This document shows positions 4,982-5,083 of a stretch of 5,083 nt of DNA, piece after piece. The notes beneath the pieces are model-generated. The model made no database searches and was not told the DNA's origin. It was given only the letters and a program-made list of their open reading frames with translations. This DNA is from an uncultured Saprospiraceae bacterium (GTDB lineage Bacteria > Bacteroidota > Bacteroidia > Chitinophagales > Saprospiraceae): assembly GCA_937864255.1 (NCBI GenBank), contig CALMIT010000583.1, positions 1 to 5,083 on the forward strand. The letters are read 5' to 3'. Each line of letters opens with the position of its first letter. Position 1 is the first letter of the stretch. A program made the translations under genes and the position numbers.

Positions 4982-5083
4982 ATGACTTTGTTTTTCGGAC
5001 TGCATTTAGACGAGGTTTCATTTCCTGAAAAATCGCTTCCAAACGGTAATCATTTTTACCTCGGGCCGGCGGGGCTACTCCCC
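4982..5083 (+). CDS. N-terminal fragment of a protein, possibly an AddB-like PD-(D/E)XK nuclease
   Basis: The frame from ATG 4982 stays open for 34 codons to the window edge. It begins MTLFFGLHLDEVSFPEKS and ends HFYLGPAGLLP. The combination of a short N-terminal strand with GLHLD and a following Y/V-x-GPxGLL segment recalls the first residues of Bacteroidota PD-(D/E)XK nuclease proteins related to AddB, which act with a UvrD-type helicase in double-strand break processing. In those proteins GPxGLL is followed by LLE and an LGL motif that would lie just beyond the window. This is a memory-based resemblance over very few residues. The start is supported by A-rich bases directly before ATG and the divergent promoter region. 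Gene existence is likely, identity is tentative. Confidence 0.5.
   Translation, partial: MTLFFGLHLDEVSFPEKSLPNGNHFYLGPAGLLP

Noticed and set aside
1..5083. A mobile element, phage remnant, CRISPR array or defence system.
   Set aside because: No transposase, integrase, spaced direct repeats, attachment-site duplication at the tRNA or defence gene was seen. The tRNA 3' end has no repeated copy elsewhere in the window.

Overview
The window reads as ordinary chromosomal DNA of a Bacteroidota bacterium, possibly the Saprospiria/Chitinophagia side of the phylum, though that finer placement is a guess. The evidence is the style of the proteins (a long Bacteroidota-type proline dehydrogenase, a YciO-like Sua5-family C-terminus, LpxB of a lipid A-making Gram-negative), the scarcity of strong Shine-Dalgarno sites, A-rich translation starts, and promoter-like TAnnTTTG boxes. 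No phage, transposon, CRISPR or toxin-antitoxin signal is visible.

Left half, plus strand (1-3160): the 3' end of a Sua5/YciO/YrdC-family gene is followed after 52 bases by three tightly packed genes. These are a DUF368 polytopic membrane protein (candidate polyprenyl-phosphate transporter, PopT family), aroE (shikimate dehydrogenase) and a proline dehydrogenase gene. DUF368 and aroE overlap by 20 bases, and aroE and the proline dehydrogenase gene by 13 bases if the first ATG is used. They are probably one transcript with coupled translation, although the three functions (lipid carrier recycling, aromatic amino acid synthesis, proline catabolism) share no obvious pathway.

Right half, minus strand (3153-4855): lpxB meets the proline dehydrogenase gene tail to tail with an 8-base overlap. 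Upstream of lpxB on the same strand lie a perfect 13-bp hairpin, a tRNA-Gly(CCC) gene, and a gene for a small unrecognised protein with a signal peptide, a lysine-rich segment and two membrane helices. The hairpin fills most of the gap between tRNA and lpxB, so lpxB either depends on read-through or has a promoter I cannot see.

Right edge (4856-5083): a 126-base AT-rich divergent intergenic region with candidate promoters in both directions is followed by the first 34 codons of a plus-strand gene. That gene may encode an AddB-like PD-(D/E)XK nuclease, but the fragment is too short for certainty.

I did not find a convincing undescribed system. The items most worth a second look are the hairpin between tRNA and lpxB, the DUF368 protein with its paired PG[VI]SG motifs, the small membrane protein, and the shared near-palindromic -7 box in the divergent region.
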